Positions 17,786 through 26,747 of a DNA stretch of 64,000 nt are shown here, piece by piece; position 1 is the stretch's first letter, and every line of letters starts with the position of its first letter. The position numbers and the translations under genes were made by a program. The stretch spans positions 186,001-250,000 of the forward strand of contig NZ_QKNS01000006.1 in the NCBI RefSeq assembly GCF_003231285.1. Direction: 5' to 3'. Source of the stretch: Hymenobacter sediminis (lineage in GTDB: Bacteria; Bacteroidota; Bacteroidia; Cytophagales; Hymenobacteraceae). The notes beneath the pieces are model-generated. The model saw nothing but the letters and a program-made list of their open reading frames with translations, did no database searches and was not told the DNA's origin.

Positions 17786-18424
17786 ATGGACTTTGCCAAA
17801 ATGCCCGACGGGCTGATTCCCGTGATTGTGCAGGATGCTCACACGGGCCAGGTGCTGATGCTGGGCTATCAGAACGAGGAAGCCCAGCGCGTTACCGAGC
17901 AAACGGGCCGCGTGACCTTTTACTCCCGCTCCAAGCAGCGTCTCTGGACCAAGGGCGAAACCTCAGGCAACTACCTTACTGTGGTCAGCCAGCACCCCGA
18001 CTGCGACCAGGACGCTTTGCTGATCCGGGCCATACCGGACGGGCCAACCTGCCACCGTGGTACCATCAGCTGCTTCGAGCAGCCCGATCAAACGGCTTAC
18101 CCAGCCCCGGCCGTCAGCTTTATTGCGGAGCTGGAGCGGCTGGTGCAGCGCCGTCAGCAGTTCCCCGACGAAGACCCCAAGTCCTATACTGTTTCGCTGC
18201 TGCGCAAGGGAATGCCGAAGATTGCCCAGAAAGTAGGAGAGGAGGCCGTAGAAACGGTAATTGATGCCGTAGGCGGAAACCTCGAAGGCCTGAAAGGGGA
18301 GGCAGCGGACCTGCTCTACCACGTGCTGGTACTCCTGACGGCCTCAGGTTTGTCGTTGGAAGACATTGTGCAGGTACTGCGTCAGCGCCACACTACCATT
18401 GCGGCGGGAGTTCGGCGGGAATAA
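17786..18424 (+). CDS. hisI: Bifunctional phosphoribosyl-AMP cyclohydrolase / phosphoribosyl-ATP pyrophosphatase
   Basis: 212 aa HisIE fusion. Residues ~1-105 are the cyclohydrolase with 'LMLGYQNEEA', 'SRSKQRLWTKGETSGN' and zinc/magnesium ligands in 'DCDQDALL' and 'PTCHRGTISCF'. Residues ~115-212 are the MazG-like pyrophosphatase with 'KVGEEAVETVIDA' and 'EAADLLYHVLVLL'. It carries out steps 2 and 3 and closes the operon. Confidence 0.96.
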   Translation: MDFAKMPDGLIPVIVQDAHTGQVLMLGYQNEEAQRVTEQTGRVTFYSRSKQRLWTKGETSGNYLTVVSQHPDCDQDALLIRAIPDGPTCHRGTISCFEQPDQTAYPAPAVSFIAELERLVQRRQQFPDEDPKSYTVSLLRKGMPKIAQKVGEEAVETVIDAVGGNLEGLKGEAADLLYHVLVLLTASGLSLEDIVQVLRQRHTTIAAGVRRE

Positions 18425-18673
18425 ACAGGTATCTGTATTATTCCATTAAACAATGAGTATAGTAGGGCTGATCTTCCAACTGGAATATACTATACTTTTG
18501 ATACGCCTTGTAGCGTGTTTCGCCGGGGTATGAGAGTATTATAGCTGAAATAAGATAATTTTGCCTTGGTAAGGCTGGAGCTGATTAGAATGTAGTTTTT
18601 ATAACTATATTAGCTGAACTGTCGGGCTTGCTGTGTGGAGCCTGGCGCCCGTTTGATTTACTTTTCAGCTCGT
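18425..18673. other. Intergenic region after the his operon
   Basis: About 250 bp, AT-richer than flanking genes. I see no ORF and no clear hairpin terminator for hisIE; it probably carries the promoter of the next gene. Confidence 0.5.
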
Positions 18674-18952
18674 ATGTTTCCCTCACCCGTTGCCCACGCT
18701 ATGCGGCTCTGGCAGGATATGCTAGGCCAGGAACACGAAACGCCCCGCTCCTTTCTCTGGGAGAATGTAGAAGATATGGAACCCGATGAAGCCGGGCCCA
18801 TAGACTGGAAAAACCAGCAGGTTAAAACCCGCATCTACTTTAAAGGCGACAAAGTGATTTGTGTGCTGGGCGAATATACCTACTGGCGACGGCAGTGGCA
18901 GGCGTTTGCCAAATGGCACGCGGTGCCACTGTCGCAACTTCGGCTGAATTAA
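18674..18952 (+). CDS. Conserved hypothetical protein
   Basis: 92 aa from ATG 18674, preferred over a GTG at 18635 because no conserved-looking residues precede it. Soluble, with 'LWENVEDMEPDEAGPIDW' and 'TRIYFKGDKVICVLGEY', rich in Trp (6). No family recognised. A strong terminator follows 5 bp later, which supports that it is a real single gene. Confidence 0.65.
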   Translation: MFPSPVAHAMRLWQDMLGQEHETPRSFLWENVEDMEPDEAGPIDWKNQQVKTRIYFKGDKVICVLGEYTYWRRQWQAFAKWHAVPLSQLRLN

Positions 18953-18957
18953 CTGCA

Positions 18958-18987
18958 AGCGCCCTATCTACCCGGTAGGGCGCTTTT
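18958..18987 (+). terminator. Rho-independent terminator
   Basis: 9-bp stem AGCGCCCTA / TAGGGCGCT (18958-18966 with 18976-18984) followed by TTTT overlap. Confidence 0.8.
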
Positions 18988-19053
18988 GCGTAGGGAAGAG
19001 CACACATTAAATCTGTGTTACCTTGCAGGCCTTTCCCTCAGATACCTTCCTGT

Positions 19054-19842
19054 ATGCCCGATAATGCCTCCTATTTAGCGCAGCAAAGTCTGACTGTGCT
19101 GGTACCCGTTTATAACGAAGAAGAAAGCCTGGGGCAGTTTGTGGTGGAGATGGACAAGTTTCTGGCCGTAACGCCCGTGGCTACCACCGTTCTGTTCGTC
19201 AATGATGGCTCCACCGACGGCTCCCTGGCTATCCTGCGTGAGGTGTGCGGCCGGGATGCTCACTACGAGTTTATCAGCCTAAGCCAGAACCGGGGGCTGA
19301 GCACGGCCATCAAAGCCGGCGTTGACTACGCCCGCACCACCCTGATTGGCTACATTGACTCTGACATTCAAACCACCCCACTGGATTTCCTGGAGTTTCT
19401 GCCGTTTTTCCCGGAGTATGACATGGTGAACGGCATCCGGGCCAAGCGCCAGGATACGTTTGTCAAGAAGCTTTCCTCCAAGATTGCCAACGGGGTGCGG
19501 CGCACGCTCATCAACGACGGCATTCAGGATACGGGCTGCCCGCTGAAAATTATCAAGATTGAGTATGCCCGTCGGATTCCGCTGTTTCACGGCATGCACC
19601 GCTTCCTGGGGGCGCTGGTGCAGCTGCAGGGCGGCAAAGTAAAGCAGCTGCCGGTGCGCCATTTTCCGCGCTTTGCGGGCACGGCCAAGTACAACCTCTG
19701 GAACCGGGCCTGGAAGCCCTTGGTCGATACGTTTGGGTTCCGCTGGATTCGCTCCCGCTGGAAAAACTATGAAATCGGGGAGCACCACCGCCAGTCGGTC
19801 TCAGAAGCTTCGGTGGATAGCCTCCGTAACGTAAGCCGCTAA
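19054..19842 (+). CDS. Glycosyltransferase family 2 (dolichol-phosphate mannosyltransferase / ArnC-like)
   Basis: About 262 aa from ATG 19054. GT-A fold: 'LTVLVPVYNEEESL', 'FVNDGSTDGS', DxD-like 'GYIDSDIQTTP', and 'DTGCPLKI'; the C-terminal region is basic with no clear membrane helices. ArnC/DPM-like enzymes transfer a sugar from a nucleotide to undecaprenyl phosphate on the cytoplasmic face. The next gene (15 nt on) encodes a LAB_N membrane protein, a common companion. Part of an envelope lipid/glycan cluster with the ArnT-like gene downstream. Confidence 0.88.
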   Translation: MPDNASYLAQQSLTVLVPVYNEEESLGQFVVEMDKFLAVTPVATTVLFVNDGSTDGSLAILREVCGRDAHYEFISLSQNRGLSTAIKAGVDYARTTLIGYIDSDIQTTPLDFLEFLPFFPEYDMVNGIRAKRQDTFVKKLSSKIANGVRRTLINDGIQDTGCPLKIIKIEYARRIPLFHGMHRFLGALVQLQGGKVKQLPVRHFPRFAGTAKYNLWNRAWKPLVDTFGFRWIRSRWKNYEIGEHHRQSVSEASVDSLRNVSR

Positions 19843-19857
19843 GTGGGGTCCCTGGAT

Positions 19858-20508
19858 ATGAGCACGCAAACCCTAGCGCTGGGCATTGGGCTGGTGTCGC
19901 AGCTGCTGTTTTCCAGCCGGATTGTGCTGCAGTGGATCCAAAGCGAGCGGGCCAAGCGGGTGCTGGTGCCTACCTTGTTCTGGCAGATTAGTCTGGTTTC
20001 CTCGTTTTTGATGATTGTCTACGGCATCCTGCGCCACGACCCCATCATCCTGGCCGCTCAGCTCATCAGCTACGCCATCTATATCCGCAACCTGCAGCTA
20101 CTAGGCGAGTGGAACAAGCTGAACCCCTTGTTTCGGGTGGGGGCTTATGTGTTTCCGGTGCTGATGCTGGGATGGTTTGTGGCCGGCAACCAGCACTTCA
20201 GCCTGCGAGCCATGCTGGGCAGCCGTATTCCGCGCGGGGTGCTGATGCTGGGTGCCGTAGGACAAACCATTTTTCTACTTCGTTTCGTGTACCAATGGCT
20301 GTATTCGGAGCGGAAAGGCGAATCGTCGTTGCCCCTGAGTTTCTGGCTGATTAGCTTCGTGGGCTCTGTCCTTATTCTCGTTTACGCTATTCTGCGGCGG
20401 GATGCGGTGCTGTTAATCGGTAATATCTTCGGCACGGTGGTGTATGCCCGCAACATTGTGCTGCTGCGCCGGGAGGAAGCCCGCATGGCCCGGACGCCTA
20501 CCCTCTAA
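19858..20508 (+). CDS. Membrane protein with two lipid-A-disaccharide-synthase N-terminal (LAB_N) domains
   Basis: About 216 aa from ATG 19858 (a GTG at 19843 is in frame). Two repeats of the LAB_N pattern are visible: 'QLLFSSRIVLQWIQSERAK' with 'FWQISLVSS', and 'QTIFLLRFVYQWLYSERKG' with 'FWLISFVGS'. About six membrane segments. Such stand-alone proteins accompany polyprenyl-linked sugar transferases and may flip or present the lipid carrier; function is inferred. Coupled to the preceding glycosyltransferase. Confidence 0.88.
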   Translation: MSTQTLALGIGLVSQLLFSSRIVLQWIQSERAKRVLVPTLFWQISLVSSFLMIVYGILRHDPIILAAQLISYAIYIRNLQLLGEWNKLNPLFRVGAYVFPVLMLGWFVAGNQHFSLRAMLGSRIPRGVLMLGAVGQTIFLLRFVYQWLYSERKGESSLPLSFWLISFVGSVLILVYAILRRDAVLLIGNIFGTVVYARNIVLLRREEARMARTPTL

Positions 20509-20525
20509 CTTCACCTGAAAGCATA

Positions 20526-20564
20526 ACAAAGGCCCGCCAGAATGTATCTGGCGGGCCTTTGTTG
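20526..20564. terminator. Bidirectional terminator between convergent genes
   Basis: AAAGGCCCGCCAG / CTGGCGGGCCTTT perfect stem (20528-20540 with 20548-20560), 7-nt loop, A-run and T-run at the ends; serves LAB_N gene (+) and epimerase (-). Confidence 0.85.
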
Positions 20565-20595
20565 TTTGATAGGATGTGGTAGAGTACCGGAGACG

Positions 20596-21570
20596 TTAGA
20601 TACGTTCCATTTGGTCCATCCACTGCACAAAGGCCTGTAGCCCGTCTGCCAAGGTAGTTTGGGGGGCATAACCTAGTAGGCGCTGGGCTTTGCTGATGTC
20701 GGCATACGTGACGTCCACGTCGCCGGCCTGCATGGGTTGGAAGGCCAGCTGGGGGGTAGTGTGCACGGCCTGCCCGACGGCTTCAATCAGCTCCAGCAAG
20801 GCTACCGGGCGGTTGTTGCCCAGGTTAATTGTTTCATAAACGTGGTCGTGGGTCAGCAGGTAGGCCACGCCCCGGGCAATACCGTCTACCGTGTCGAGCA
20901 CAAACGTATAGTCGCGGGCCGTGGTACCGTCGCCGAATACCGGAATAGGCTCGCCGGCCCGCAGCAGCCGCACAAACTTATGAATGGCCAGGTCAGGACG
21001 CTGGCGCGGGCCATATACGGTGAAGAAACGGGCATTGAGCACATCTAACCCGTAGAGATGGTGGTAGGTGTAGGTGAGCTGTTCGCCGCTGAGCTTGGAG
21101 GCCGCGTAGGGCGAAATGCAGGAGGCCAGCAGGTTCATATCCTCGCGGAAAGGGCGCTCCGGGGTGTTGCCGTACACCGAGGAGGAAGAAGCAAAAAATA
21201 GCTTCCGGATATCCCGCAGGCGCATCCATTCCAGCAGGTGCGTTGTCCCGACCACATTGTTTTCCAGGTAGGCAATTGGCTCCCGCACCGAAGGGCCTAC
21301 CCCCGCCTTGGCCGCCAGGTGTACCACTACTTCTATCGGGTCGGCGGGCAGGGCATCAACCAGCGCATCCATTCCCTGGCGCAGGTCGGCTTCATGAAAG
21401 GTAAAGCGCGGATACTGGAGGCAGCTCTTCAGATTCTGCTGCTTGCGGGCGCGGTCATAGAAGGGGTCGAAATTATCCAGGCCTACCACGCGGTGCCCAT
21501 CGTGGAGCAGCCGCTCGGCAAGGTGCGAGCCAATGAAGCCCGCACAGCCTGTAACCAGAATAGAAGCCAT
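20596..21570 (-). CDS. NAD-dependent sugar-nucleotide epimerase/dehydratase (UDP-glucuronate 4-epimerase-like)
   Basis: About 324 aa from ATG 21570 ('MASILVTGCAGFIGSHLAE'). Extended SDR: Rossmann GxxGxxG, 'GLDNFDPFYD', 'HLAAKAGVGPSVREP', 'SSSSVYG' and catalytic 'YAASKLSGE' (YxxxK), then 'ARFFTVYGPRQRPDLAIHKF'. The 'AGVGPSVREP' and 'FDPFYD' features are typical of UDP-glucuronate 4-epimerases that make galacturonate for surface polysaccharide. Substrate assignment is by family resemblance. Confidence 0.88.
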   Translation of the reverse strand: MASILVTGCAGFIGSHLAERLLHDGHRVVGLDNFDPFYDRARKQQNLKSCLQYPRFTFHEADLRQGMDALVDALPADPIEVVVHLAAKAGVGPSVREPIAYLENNVVGTTHLLEWMRLRDIRKLFFASSSSVYGNTPERPFREDMNLLASCISPYAASKLSGEQLTYTYHHLYGLDVLNARFFTVYGPRQRPDLAIHKFVRLLRAGEPIPVFGDGTTARDYTFVLDTVDGIARGVAYLLTHDHVYETINLGNNRPVALLELIEAVGQAVHTTPQLAFQPMQAGDVDVTYADISKAQRLLGYAPQTTLADGLQAFVQWMDQMERI

Positions 21571-21764
21571 GCGTGAAGAGCAGGGGAGAGTGAAGAGGAG
21601 AGCTAAGCCCTTGGGAAGGGCGGGGCGCAAATGTAACCGGAAATGCCCTTCTACAGTTATGTTGCGTATAGGGCGGTCGGGCCCGGCGGCGGGCCCTTAC
21701 CCGGTTCGGCTTCGTCTTGTTTGCCACCTTGCCACCAAGTAGTACTAGTATTGATGAAGGGTAT

Positions 21765-22664
21765 ATGAACAACCGTACGCGTGGGGTAGCCTGGTTGCGG
21801 ACCTTACTGGGGATAGGAGGCGCGCTCCTAAGCCAGCTGCCACCCGGGGTTGTTGGGGCTATGCCCGGCCCAGGCCAGGCGCCTCCCCAGCCGCTGGTTA
21901 TAGGGCACGCGGGTTCGGGCTTTGTACACTTATTCAATTCCCTACCCCCCAGCAGTCTGCGAAGCCTGCGCCGGGCCCTGCGCCACGGGGCCGACGGGGT
22001 GGAAGCCGATGTGCGCCTCAGCCAGGACAGCATTCCGGTTCTTTACCACGACCACACCCTGAACTCTATGACGAATGGGAGGGGGTGCGTTAGTCAGACT
22101 CCGGCCGCCCGGCTTACGCAGCTGCGCTACCAGGTGGGCTGGCCCCACGACTGGCTGCAGCACGAGCAGCTAACGACCTTGGAAACACTGTTAAGGGAAT
22201 TGACCCAGTACCCCACATTTCCCTACCTGCACCTGGATCTGCACGAAGATGATGCCTGTTCCAGTGGTGACGCCGCCCGCAGTCAGGCGCTGGCCCAACG
22301 CTTGGCAGAACTCCTGACGCGCTATCAGGTACCGCCGGCTCGGGTCCTGATTCTCACGAACCGGCCGGCTACCCTGCGGTATCTGCGCCAACTGTTACCG
22401 GCCGTGCCCCTGGGCTATGAGTTCACTGGGGAGTTCGATGCTGGTCTGGCTGAATTGGATGGTTTATCCACTGTGCAGGCCGTTGTGCTACACAAAGACG
22501 ACATTACCCTTCAGCGCGCTACGCAGCTGCATGCGCTGGGCAAGCAAGTCGTGCTATTTGGCGGCCGCTCTGCCCGGGCCGTAAGGAGGGTGGTAGGGGT
22601 AGGCCCCGATGCCTATCAGGTGGATAATGTCCGGCGGCTGCAAGCCACCTTGCGTCGCCGCTAA
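21765..22664 (+). CDS. Glycerophosphodiester phosphodiesterase family protein
   Basis: About 299 aa from ATG 21765, where a signal-peptide-like hydrophobic stretch starts. GDPD TIM barrel: 'VIGHAGSG' with first catalytic His, 'GADGVEADVRLSQDSIPVLYHD' with Glu-Asp metal ligands and second His. Hydrolyses glycerophosphodiesters to glycerol 3-phosphate and alcohol; predicted periplasmic. Divergent from the epimerase gene and 76 bp upstream of the ArnT-like gene. Confidence 0.87.
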   Translation: MNNRTRGVAWLRTLLGIGGALLSQLPPGVVGAMPGPGQAPPQPLVIGHAGSGFVHLFNSLPPSSLRSLRRALRHGADGVEADVRLSQDSIPVLYHDHTLNSMTNGRGCVSQTPAARLTQLRYQVGWPHDWLQHEQLTTLETLLRELTQYPTFPYLHLDLHEDDACSSGDAARSQALAQRLAELLTRYQVPPARVLILTNRPATLRYLRQLLPAVPLGYEFTGEFDAGLAELDGLSTVQAVVLHKDDITLQRATQLHALGKQVVLFGGRSARAVRRVVGVGPDAYQVDNVRRLQATLRRR

Positions 22665-22740
22665 CTTTTTGCAGTAAACCTCAGAAGCATCCCGTATTTC
22701 GGATTCTAACTATTAATTCAGACAGAACAGAATAGTCTAT

Positions 22741-24420
22741 ATGCAGATTTCAACGGCCAGCAAGTCCTGGTGGGGCCGCCTGGCAGCAGTGTTGGCAGTA
22801 TGTGGGGTGAATTTCTTTGTGCACGGTAGCGCGCCCGACGTAAGTCTGATGGAGGCTCGCAACTTTGTAGCAGCCCGTGAAATGGTAGCCGGCGGCTCCT
22901 GGTTAATTCCGACCATGAACGGGGAGCTGCGCCTGGCTAAACCCCCCTTGCCTACCTGGGCCGTAGCCGCTTGGCAGCAGCTCATTGGTCCCACCGAAGA
23001 TTTGGGACTGCTGCGGGTACCGGCTGCGCTGGCCGCTACGCTGCTGGTGCTGTTCTTCTGGGGGCTGGTCCAGGAGCTTACCCGCACGGCCACGTCAGAA
23101 ACCCAGGCGCCCGGCCGAACGGCCTGGCTAGCCGCGCTGGTGTTGGGTAGTAGTCTGCTAGTGCTTACTACAGGCCGCGAAGGGCAGTGGGACATCTTTG
23201 CTAATAGTCTGATGGTAGGGTGCCTGTGGCTGCTGGTCCGGGGCTGGCAGCGGCCAGAACGATCGTGGCTGCCGTTGTTGGGGGCAGGGGTACTGGCTGG
23301 GCTTTCTATCCTGAGCAAGGGCCCGGTGGCCATCTATGCGTTGCTGTTGCCCTTTCTGGGGGCCTACCTCCTGCAAGCCCCCGAACCCCGCCGTAACCTG
23401 AAGCAGCAGAGGTGGGGTACGCTAATGGCGGTGGTAGTAGCCCTGCTGATTGGAGGAAGCTGGCCAGTGTACATCTGGCTGAAAGTTGCGCCGGTGGCTT
23501 TAAAAGTAGCACAAACCGAAATTTCCTCCTGGGGCGAGCGGCATGTGCAACCCCCGTGGTACTACTGGCCCTTCTTTGCTTTTACGGGGTTGTGGGCTCT
23601 GGTAGCATTGGTTAGTTTGATTAAGCCGTATGCGAAAGTTAGAGCGGGTCGGTTTATTCCGTATGCCGTTGCGTTAGGGTGGGTCCTAGCAGGCTTGGTG
23701 CTACTCAGTTTGGTTCCTGAGAAGAAGGAGCGGTATATGCTCCCCCTAATGCCTCCGCTGGCTTTATTGGTGGCCGGTATGCTTCGGCATTGGGAAACCT
23801 CCACACAACCCCTTACTGGCCCTGATGGCTGGATTGTGCGCATTTGGGGGGCTCTATTAGGGGTAGTGTTTTTAGGATTGCCGTTGGCGATGCTACAAAC
23901 CAATCTGCCCGGGTTTGGGGCCGGTTCCATTCGGTTGGTAGTGGGTGGGGTTGTTTTCCTGGGCCTGGCCGCCGTGGCTATATATCAGGGAATACGGCAG
24001 AGAAACGCCCGCTCCCTGATATTGACCACGCTAGTAGGGGTAGGGGCGGTTATCTTTTTGCTGATGCCTGCCTACCCCGCCTGGGAAGCTCGGAGGCAGG
24101 AACCTGGACTGTCCCGCATGCATGATGTGCGTGCATTGCCTCAGGTAGCAGCGGTGACCACCTGGCGCAGTCTGGATACAGTTCATGTAAAGCAGGTCTG
24201 GACTGCCGGGCGGGCGGTTCGGATATGGCACCCATCACCCGATTCTTTGGCTGCCCTCAATCGGTCAGTTGTGGTTGTGAGTGCCACCACGCCGGCCAAG
24301 CGCTTACCTCTGGGGTGGGAAGGGCACGTCCGGGTTTCCTCTTTAGATAGCTTTTATCTCGGCCGCGACCGTAAGTCGGGCTATTGGTTTATCTACCGGC
24401 TTGATCCAATTCATAAGTGA
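22741..24420 (+). CDS. ArnT-like / PMT family lipid-linked glycosyltransferase
   Basis: 559 aa, about 11-12 transmembrane segments, GT83/PMT_2 fold. First periplasmic loop has 'EARNFVAAREMVAGGSWLIPTMNGELRLAKPPLPTW', the ArnT/PMT signature with catalytic acid ('E-A-R-N'). A later 'GREGQWD' and 'SKGPVA' loop also fit. Such enzymes move a sugar from undecaprenyl phosphate to lipid A or protein at the periplasmic face; the GT2/LAB_N pair nearby could make the donor. A terminator follows at 24511. Confidence 0.85.
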   Translation: MQISTASKSWWGRLAAVLAVCGVNFFVHGSAPDVSLMEARNFVAAREMVAGGSWLIPTMNGELRLAKPPLPTWAVAAWQQLIGPTEDLGLLRVPAALAATLLVLFFWGLVQELTRTATSETQAPGRTAWLAALVLGSSLLVLTTGREGQWDIFANSLMVGCLWLLVRGWQRPERSWLPLLGAGVLAGLSILSKGPVAIYALLLPFLGAYLLQAPEPRRNLKQQRWGTLMAVVVALLIGGSWPVYIWLKVAPVALKVAQTEISSWGERHVQPPWYYWPFFAFTGLWALVALVSLIKPYAKVRAGRFIPYAVALGWVLAGLVLLSLVPEKKERYMLPLMPPLALLVAGMLRHWETSTQPLTGPDGWIVRIWGALLGVVFLGLPLAMLQTNLPGFGAGSIRLVVGGVVFLGLAAVAIYQGIRQRNARSLILTTLVGVGAVIFLLMPAYPAWEARRQEPGLSRMHDVRALPQVAAVTTWRSLDTVHVKQVWTAGRAVRIWHPSPDSLAALNRSVVVVSATTPAKRLPLGWEGHVRVSSLDSFYLGRDRKSGYWFIYRLDPIHK

Positions 24421-24510
24421 TGGCTACTTTAATGATCCATCAGGCTTACATTTAGTTACAGCATATCACTAATTAACATAATAAATAACCAAAAGTAATT
24501 TACCACAAAA

Positions 24511-24545
24511 CAGCCCGTAATAGCAAAGGAAGCTATTACGGGCTG
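24511..24545. terminator. Bidirectional terminator
   Basis: 14-bp perfect stem CAGCCCGTAATAGC / GCTATTACGGGCTG with AT-rich flanks, between the ArnT-like gene (+) and the convergent hypothetical gene (-). Confidence 0.8.
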
Positions 24546-24568
24546 ATATATTAGGTAGGGGGGTAGGG

Positions 24569-25624
24569 TTAATTACTTAAACGTCTTCTTATCTTCTCTA
24601 GCAACATCCCCACGATATCCAGATCAGCCAGTTCCTGTACCGAGAGCTGGGTATCAAGGCCAGGGCCACTGATGTGAATGCTATAAACTGGAGAATCGTT
24701 GGATCGAGGTGGTACCGGTAGTAGGTTTTGGTTATTGACTGAGTGGGATGCCTCTTCGGTACGGGTGGTATGCGCGGTTACTGGTAGTTCGCTAGTGGCT
24801 GGAGCGTTTATAGTAACAGAAGGCTTTTCTATGCTTGTCTCAGGAGCAGGTATAAACACCGCTTCTGGTCCTGCTCCGTCGCCTATAGGTGCGTTAGCCT
24901 GGTTGCTTATAGTACTGTCTATTCCTGTCGTATCGAGGCCGAATAAGCTAGATACGGCGTCGGGAATACGGGAGGTTGGTACAAAGGCAGGAGTACCGGA
25001 TATACTAGGCGTCGGTGTGGAGGTATCTGGTATCTGCGTGGTTGTACGTTCTGCATTAGACTTAGAAGGGGTAGCTGCATCGGCCCGGAATATGTTTAAG
25101 GGCATCTCAGAGCTGGCAAGTTCTCTTCGGGGCGTTTGTTGAGCTGCTAATTGATCTATATCCACTATGACGTTGCGCTCATCCAGGATACCGGCCATTC
25201 TTGCTCCATCAACAAACGCCTTGGCCACACCCTGAGCATTTATTTCCTCTACGCCGAATTCCCGAATCAGCATAACGTCAAACATGTGGACTGGAAGCTC
25301 CCGATTGCGAAACTTCCTACATATCTGTGTGAATAGTGGAGGGTGGAGGAAGGCCTCACGGTGGTAGATTTTCTCTTCCTGTTTGTCGTAGGCATGTTTG
25401 ATGCGTCGGAACAGGTTTGTGGTCGTCAGTAACTCACGTTTGCTGGTAAGCAGACCGAACTTTACAGCTGAGCCAATAATAGCTTTGAATGAGCCGCTCA
25501 CTTTTCGGTTTAGTTTGCGTGCGGCAGTTTCAATGGCGCACTTTCCTCCAGTATCATCTACAATTTCAGCTACCTCCCAAGCACCACTATAACTTGTGCG
25601 GGGGTAATCGATGGTTTTAGGCAT
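24569..25624 (-). CDS. Unrecognised protein of an AT-rich island
   Basis: 351 aa, soluble. N-terminal ~135 residues are helical and basic and look like two small winged-helix-like units ('WEVAEIVDDTGGKCAIETAARKL', 'SFKAIIGSAVKFGLL', 'FTQICRKFRNRELP', 'GVAKAFVDGARMAGIL'). Residues ~165-310 are a Ser/Thr/Pro-rich disordered linker. A short C-terminal piece ('LSVQELADLDIVGMLLEKIRRRL') could be an oligomerisation helix. I do not recognise the family. Base composition is lower in GC than flanking genes, and a palindromic AT-rich region lies upstream, so it may have been acquired. A DNA-related role is possible but unproven. Confidence 0.75.
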   Translation of the reverse strand: MPKTIDYPRTSYSGAWEVAEIVDDTGGKCAIETAARKLNRKVSGSFKAIIGSAVKFGLLTSKRELLTTTNLFRRIKHAYDKQEEKIYHREAFLHPPLFTQICRKFRNRELPVHMFDVMLIREFGVEEINAQGVAKAFVDGARMAGILDERNVIVDIDQLAAQQTPRRELASSEMPLNIFRADAATPSKSNAERTTTQIPDTSTPTPSISGTPAFVPTSRIPDAVSSLFGLDTTGIDSTISNQANAPIGDGAGPEAVFIPAPETSIEKPSVTINAPATSELPVTAHTTRTEEASHSVNNQNLLPVPPRSNDSPVYSIHISGPGLDTQLSVQELADLDIVGMLLEKIRRRLSN

Positions 25625-25731
25625 AATGGTAAAAGCAAAGAGAGACGGTAAGATGGGTAGTAAATATACGAGGTATAAGACATAAACATTATTTCAAGCA
25701 GTGTATAAAAGGCATTAAAAGTACAAAATAA

Positions 25732-25775
25732 TATATAAAAGTATTACTTTCTTATACTTTTTGTGCTTTTATATA
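25732..25775 (-). promoter_or_regulatory. AT-rich inverted repeat upstream of the island gene
   Basis: TATATAAAAG (25732-25741) and CTTTTATATA (25766-25775) are perfect 10-bp arms 24 bp apart, with a third TATAAAAG at 25703-25710. They lie about 110 bp before the start codon at 25624; candidate operator or promoter. Confidence 0.4.
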
Positions 25776-26681
25776 CTTTATTAGCTATTTTCATACTCAC
25801 TCACCCATTATATGTGCAGCTATAATCATCTTGTATGGATTTATATCTTTTAAATTTTATTACCCTCTTACATAACGGGCCTGGGAGGGGGATCTAGCAG
25901 GGGAGTCCTTCAATTATCCGTTTAGCCTCGCCCTAGCAGCCCTACAACAGCTCAAGCCTCACAAGACGCCCTCGCTATTTAAGATGCCTTATAGCCCCAC
26001 TAAACCGGCCTTCAGCCCCTGCAATTCATAGAATCCGCACCAAATCAGAGTAAGAATGTAAATAGTAGGAGAGGAGAGAACTCAAAAGAAAGGAGTACAC
26101 ACCTTGAACAAGCATGCAAAACATGCTCTTAGGCTAAATGCCTTCCGTTGCTGGATCCAGCAGTTTAAGTCGCTTAAAAAACGCGCTATAAAACCCCGAG
26201 CCTAGTTAGGCTAAGCACGCAAACTAGTCTTAACTGAGTACTACATACTTTCGGAAGCTCGACTAGAACAAACTGGCTAACATATTTTCAACCGCATCGA
26301 ATCTTCATCGCGGGCTTCTGGCTGGCTTCAGTTACAAGCAATGAACGAAGGGATTGACCAAGCCAAATGATGTAGGTCGTTGTTTAATGAACTGGAACAT
26401 TTACACTTCAATTGCACCTAAACTAATCAAGGCGCACAAGATCTACAGATTGGAAAGAAGTACTTAATACATATGGTAATGGTGCTATGTATTCCTTGAA
26501 AACTCAGTGCACACTTCGAGAGCAACAAATAGGTGATATGCAGATCTAGTGGATCACGTTCCAGTGCTTCTACGATACCATGCATCTCAACTATACAGCC
26601 AAAAGCAGGGTGCAAATATGCCCGAACACACAAATACTCATTTGTCTTATAATTTATATTATGTTAAGTAGTTATTTAAAT
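25776..26681. other. Gene-free AT-rich stretch
   Basis: About 900 bp with no convincing ORF on either strand. Small hairpins are present, for example GCATG...CATGC near 26112-26126 and AGCCTAGTTAGGCT at 26199-26212. No tRNA or rRNA recognised. It may hold a non-coding RNA or decayed gene; I cannot tell. Confidence 0.5.
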
Positions 26682-26711
26682 AATCAGCCCGAAGTGCTCT
26701 CCGGGCTGATT
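26682..26711 (-). terminator. Terminator of the TPR gene
   Basis: 10-bp stem AATCAGCCCG / CGGGCTGATT (26682-26691 with 26702-26711), AT-rich flank on the exit side for minus-strand transcription. Confidence 0.75.
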
Positions 26712-26747
26712 TAGTGGCTCCCCTGCTACCTGCAGGATCCAGTCTTG

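Noticed and set aside
26104..26205. 33-codon ORF with TTG start and an AAAGGAG-like sequence upstream in the AT-rich gap
   Set aside because: Short, rare start codon, and Shine-Dalgarno motifs are poor evidence in Bacteroidota. No terminator or conservation visible.
26427..26633. 68-codon minus-strand ORF in the same gap
   Set aside because: Composition looks random and it has no signals around it.
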